Shown: piece by piece, positions 61,982 through 64,000 of the stretch
Layout of the letters: each line of letters starts with the position of its first letter
Numbering within the stretch: position 1 is the first letter of the stretch
Source: Porphyromonas loveana
GTDB lineage: Bacteria > Bacteroidota > Bacteroidia > Bacteroidales > Porphyromonadaceae
Assembly: GCF_003096695.1 (NCBI RefSeq)
Contig: NZ_QEKY01000002.1
Coordinates: forward strand, 141,313-205,312
Direction: 5' to 3'
DNA length: 64,000 nucleotides
Program-made: the position numbers and the translations under genes
The notes under the pieces: generated by a model
Database searches by the model: none
What the model was told of the DNA's origin: nothing
The model's input: only the letters and a program-made list of their open reading frames with translations

Positions 61982-63139
61982 ATGAAACAGATCATTATTA
62001 CCCTATTGACCTCCTTCTGTGTTGTCACTGCTTGGCAGCTAAAAGCTCAAGAGGTTGCTCCTAACTACTACTATGCCGATCCCCTTCGTTTCAAACATCG
62101 GATCGAGACGATCAAGGATTACACCTATGTGCACAAGTTTGAGTACGATGAAAATCATCTTCTTATCAAAATAGCCTCCTATCAACCCTCCGGTTCACTT
62201 GCCATCGAACATCGCTACTCCCACAATTCAGCAGGTTATCTCATCCTGCATGAGGAGTGGGTCGGCGCTACACTCTTGCAGAAAGACGAGTATATCCGAG
62301 ACGAAAAGGGATACATTACACATTATAGTCGTTATATGTTAGACGAAGAGAGTCAGCCTTTGGTCGAAGATCTGCGTATCGAGTTTTTCTACAATGCTGA
62401 AATGAAGCTCATTCGAGCAGAAATTGATGCGTTCAATCCCCAAACCCATGACTGGGAAGATCTTAGAACCACAAAGCTTACCTATACCGAGTCGGGACTT
62501 CTCCATGAAGTTATACAGCTCACACCAGACGGAGAAGCCGAATTCAACCGTGAAGTCTTCTCTTACAATGCCCAAAATAAAGTTATTGCCCTTGACTTTA
62601 TTCCCGGGATGGCAAGCGTCGGACAAGAAGCCTTCCAACTGACCTATGAATACGATACTAATGGAGATATTGTCAAAGCTGGACGCGAACCCTTCTGGTT
62701 CTATTACAAATATGACAAAGAGAAGCTCGCTGTTGAAACCTTTACTCCCCGACCGACCATTGCGGATTTGGTCTATTTGGGTCCAAAGAACTATGTTTGG
62801 TTCTTTGCAACTCCCTTAGACAATGGTTCCAAGCATGCAGTCCTCACCGAGGGAGATGAAGACATCACAGCCTGGTATCAGTCTGTTCCCACAAGCATCG
62901 ATCCCGCTCTCCCATCAGCCCATATGCGTCTCTACCCCCTTCCTGCGACAGATTATGTGATAGTAGAGATCCCGAGCGAATGGATCGGCCGGACAGCCAC
63001 TATCACCGATCTAAAAGGACAGGTTCAGCTTACTCATGAAGTGCAAAGCACGAGAGAACGTATTGACATAAGGCGGCTCCAAGCAGGAACCTATCTGTTG
63101 CAAATAGGCGATACTACTAAAAAGTTAGTCGTTTGGTAA
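61982..63139 (+). CDS. Secreted protein with type IX secretion C-terminal domain
   Basis: Encodes 385 residues. A signal peptide (MKQIIITLLTSFCVVTAWQLKAQ) is followed by beta-rich YD/RHS-like repeats (FEYDENHLL, YSHNSAGYLI, YNAEMKLIRAEID, YNAQNKVI, YEYDTNGDI). The last 75 or so residues look like a T9SS sorting domain: MRLYPLPATDYVIVEIPSE, ATITDLKGQVQL, IDIRRLQAGTYLLQIGD and the final TKKLVVW. The cargo should pass the outer membrane and be anchored to A-LPS or released. Function unknown. Confidence 0.82.
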   Translation: MKQIIITLLTSFCVVTAWQLKAQEVAPNYYYADPLRFKHRIETIKDYTYVHKFEYDENHLLIKIASYQPSGSLAIEHRYSHNSAGYLILHEEWVGATLLQKDEYIRDEKGYITHYSRYMLDEESQPLVEDLRIEFFYNAEMKLIRAEIDAFNPQTHDWEDLRTTKLTYTESGLLHEVIQLTPDGEAEFNREVFSYNAQNKVIALDFIPGMASVGQEAFQLTYEYDTNGDIVKAGREPFWFYYKYDKEKLAVETFTPRPTIADLVYLGPKNYVWFFATPLDNGSKHAVLTEGDEDITAWYQSVPTSIDPALPSAHMRLYPLPATDYVIVEIPSEWIGRTATITDLKGQVQLTHEVQSTRERIDIRRLQAGTYLLQIGDTTKKLVVW

Positions 63140-63190
63140 TGGCATAGAGTTTCGACGGTGTATCCAAAGACTCGCCTTGACTGGTTAATA

Positions 63191-63241
63191 AAAAGCACAA
63201 GGGCTGTGACAAATGGAAAGATTCCATAGTCACAGCCCTTG
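63191..63241. terminator. Bidirectional terminator
   Basis: CAAGGGCTGTGAC (63198-63210) and GTCACAGCCCTTG (63229-63241) form a perfect 13-bp stem. On the minus strand it is followed by TGCTTTTTATT, ending the NlpE-like gene; it also lies 58 bases beyond the stop of the plus-strand gene. Confidence 0.85.
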
Positions 63242-63286
63242 CGGTATGTGAGGTCGAGTTGCAGAAAAAACAACTCTTCTTATTAC

Positions 63287-63739
63287 TTACTTCTGCTTAG
63301 CAAGGACATAGAGCGGAGCCATCTTCGGATCTTCGACATCGGCATATCGGAGCGTATCGGCAGAAACATTAATAACCAAGCGGCGCGCTTCGGGTTCTCC
63401 CGATACGGTCAGCAAAACGGTATCTCCACTGATAGTAAAGGACCCGCTGTCTGTGGAGCCCACACCATCGTGCTTCCCACCCTTGGCCACTTCTTCGAGA
63501 GCAAAAGTCTTGTCAGCATTCAGTACCAACTTCACATCAAAACCATCTGCATCTGCTGCTGGTATGAGACCGGCATAAGAGCCAACGAAACGTTCTGCTT
63601 CAGCAGCGGCAGCAGCTTCAACCTGTGCGATAGAGTCAGCAATACGTGCGCTGTCAGCAGCAGCGTCCTGTTCAGTTTTGTTTCCGCCACAAGCTACCAA
63701 TGCGAAGCTCAACATGGCAAGACCAAAAATCTTTTTCAT
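63287..63739 (-). CDS. NlpE-like lipoprotein
   Basis: Encodes 150 residues. The signal peptide ends in lipobox LVACGG. After an Ala/Glu/Asp-rich helix (ADSARIADSIAQVEAAAAAE), FVGSYAGLIPAADADGFDVKLVL and KTFALEEVAKGG resemble the NlpE N-terminal barrel (YxGxLPCADC.Gi.t.L.L..d..y), although the CxxC of NlpE is absent. Such proteins can sense envelope stress or act in adhesion; role here unknown. It is convergent to the T9SS-type gene. Confidence 0.85.
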   Translation of the reverse strand: MKKIFGLAMLSFALVACGGNKTEQDAAADSARIADSIAQVEAAAAAEAERFVGSYAGLIPAADADGFDVKLVLNADKTFALEEVAKGGKHDGVGSTDSGSFTISGDTVLLTVSGEPEARRLVINVSADTLRYADVEDPKMAPLYVLAKQK

Positions 63740-63802
63740 CTTTCGTCGTTTTTAAAGTATAATTTGGTTTCTGTCGTGCGGGCATTCAGCCCTTAGACGC
63801 TG

Positions 63803-63831
63803 CAAATCTACTACTTTTTATTTTCGGACAA
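63803..63831 (-). promoter_or_regulatory. Promoter of the NlpE-like gene
   Basis: On the minus strand TTG (63831-63829) and TAGATTTG (63810-63803) are 18 bases apart, about 64 bases before the start codon and close to the 3' end of the IS5-type transposase, so the box may lie inside the element's end. Confidence 0.5.
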
Positions 63832-63847
63832 TGTATTTAGTCATCCC

Positions 63848-64000
63848 TTAAAAAGCATTGGCAAGTGAGAAGTCATTCATCGATGGTCTCTCGCTTAGCT
63901 TTTCGCTTATTATTTTGAGCAGGTGCAAAAGAGCCTTCATGGCTCTTTTGAAGTTGTAAGCAGCAGCTGCCAATAGGATGTTCACAGCATCCCCTGCCAC
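63848..64000 (-). mobile_element. IS5-type transposase, C-terminal end (cut by window edge)
   Basis: The minus strand reads VAGDAVNILLAAAAYNFKRAMK and then LLKIISEKLSERPSMNDFSLANAF before TAA. The GDxVNxLLAAAAYNFKR pattern is the typical C-terminal end of IS5-group transposases such as P. gingivalis IS1126 and relatives. The rest lies to the right of the window. The element should end between the stop (63848) and about 63790; I cannot fix the terminal repeat. Confidence 0.78.

Overview
The window reads as a chromosome segment of a black-pigmented Porphyromonas, most likely P. gingivalis or its close relative P. gulae. The grounds are an RprY-type orphan response regulator, a PorR-type aminotransferase in an O-antigen/A-LPS locus, a Bacteroidetes-type short RpoD, a complete succinyl-CoA to crotonyl-CoA (4-hydroxybutyrate) branch, a type IX secretion C-terminal domain, a zinc-free type B ribosomal protein L31, and repeated use of the Bacteroidetes -7 promoter box TAnnTTTG. 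The assignment rests on recognised protein sequences, not on a database search.

Layout: 1-6000 holds the tail of a nitroreductase, a SufS-type cysteine desulfurase, a small GIY-YIG-like protein, RNase HII, a small RHH-like protein, TadA, RNase Z, an NlpC/P60 lipoprotein and an AAA_14/DUF4143 ATPase. 6070-9651 is pyruvate:ferredoxin oxidoreductase, followed by a decayed IS30-type transposase. 10445-16540 carries purB, an RluB-type pseudouridine synthase with a long disordered front, asnS, rprY and a GNAT acetyltransferase. 16600-20160 holds a four-unit palindromic 23-bp array, a convergent radical SAM gene and a TonB-dependent receptor. 20160-21030 is a non-coding block with a 41-bp minisatellite.

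21030-33399 is a polysaccharide (O-antigen/A-LPS) operon: nucleotide-sugar dehydrogenase, Wzx flippase, four glycosyltransferases, an EpsG/Wzy-like polymerase, a PglC-like initiating transferase, then GNAT, PLP enzyme, ATP-grasp and PorR-type aminotransferase genes. Its middle (about 22.3-29 kb) is visibly A/T-rich, as expected for a strain-variable serotype region. queA follows, then a minus-strand tRNA-Leu and an unresolved non-coding stretch.

35566-48394 carries a DUF6261-like protein, rpmE2, htrA, rpoD, rpsF-rpsR-rplI, a four-gene cobalamin nucleotide-loop operon (cobU-cobT-cobS-cobC), murI, a META-domain lipoprotein and gmd-fcl for GDP-fucose. 48531-55222 holds ilvE, a phospholipase D-like protein, a helix-hairpin-helix protein and a feoAB fusion with a 55-residue Cys-rich membrane partner. 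55962-61786 is the 4-hydroxybutyrate block (dehydratase, NifU-like protein, CoA transferase, 4HB dehydrogenase, succinate-semialdehyde dehydrogenase), which leads from succinyl-CoA towards butyrate. The right end has a T9SS-type secreted protein, an NlpE-like lipoprotein on the minus strand, and the C-terminal end of an IS5-type transposase cut by the window edge.

The most unusual material is non-coding: two unrelated tandem arrays with exact 23-bp and 41-bp periods, a dispersed repeat of about 105 bp present twice, two decayed copies of one IS30-type element sitting just upstream of gene promoters, and several promoters so close to the start codon that the mRNAs are probably leaderless. The most interesting gene set is the five-gene tail of the polysaccharide operon (29086-33399), which looks like a cassette for making an amide-decorated amino sugar.
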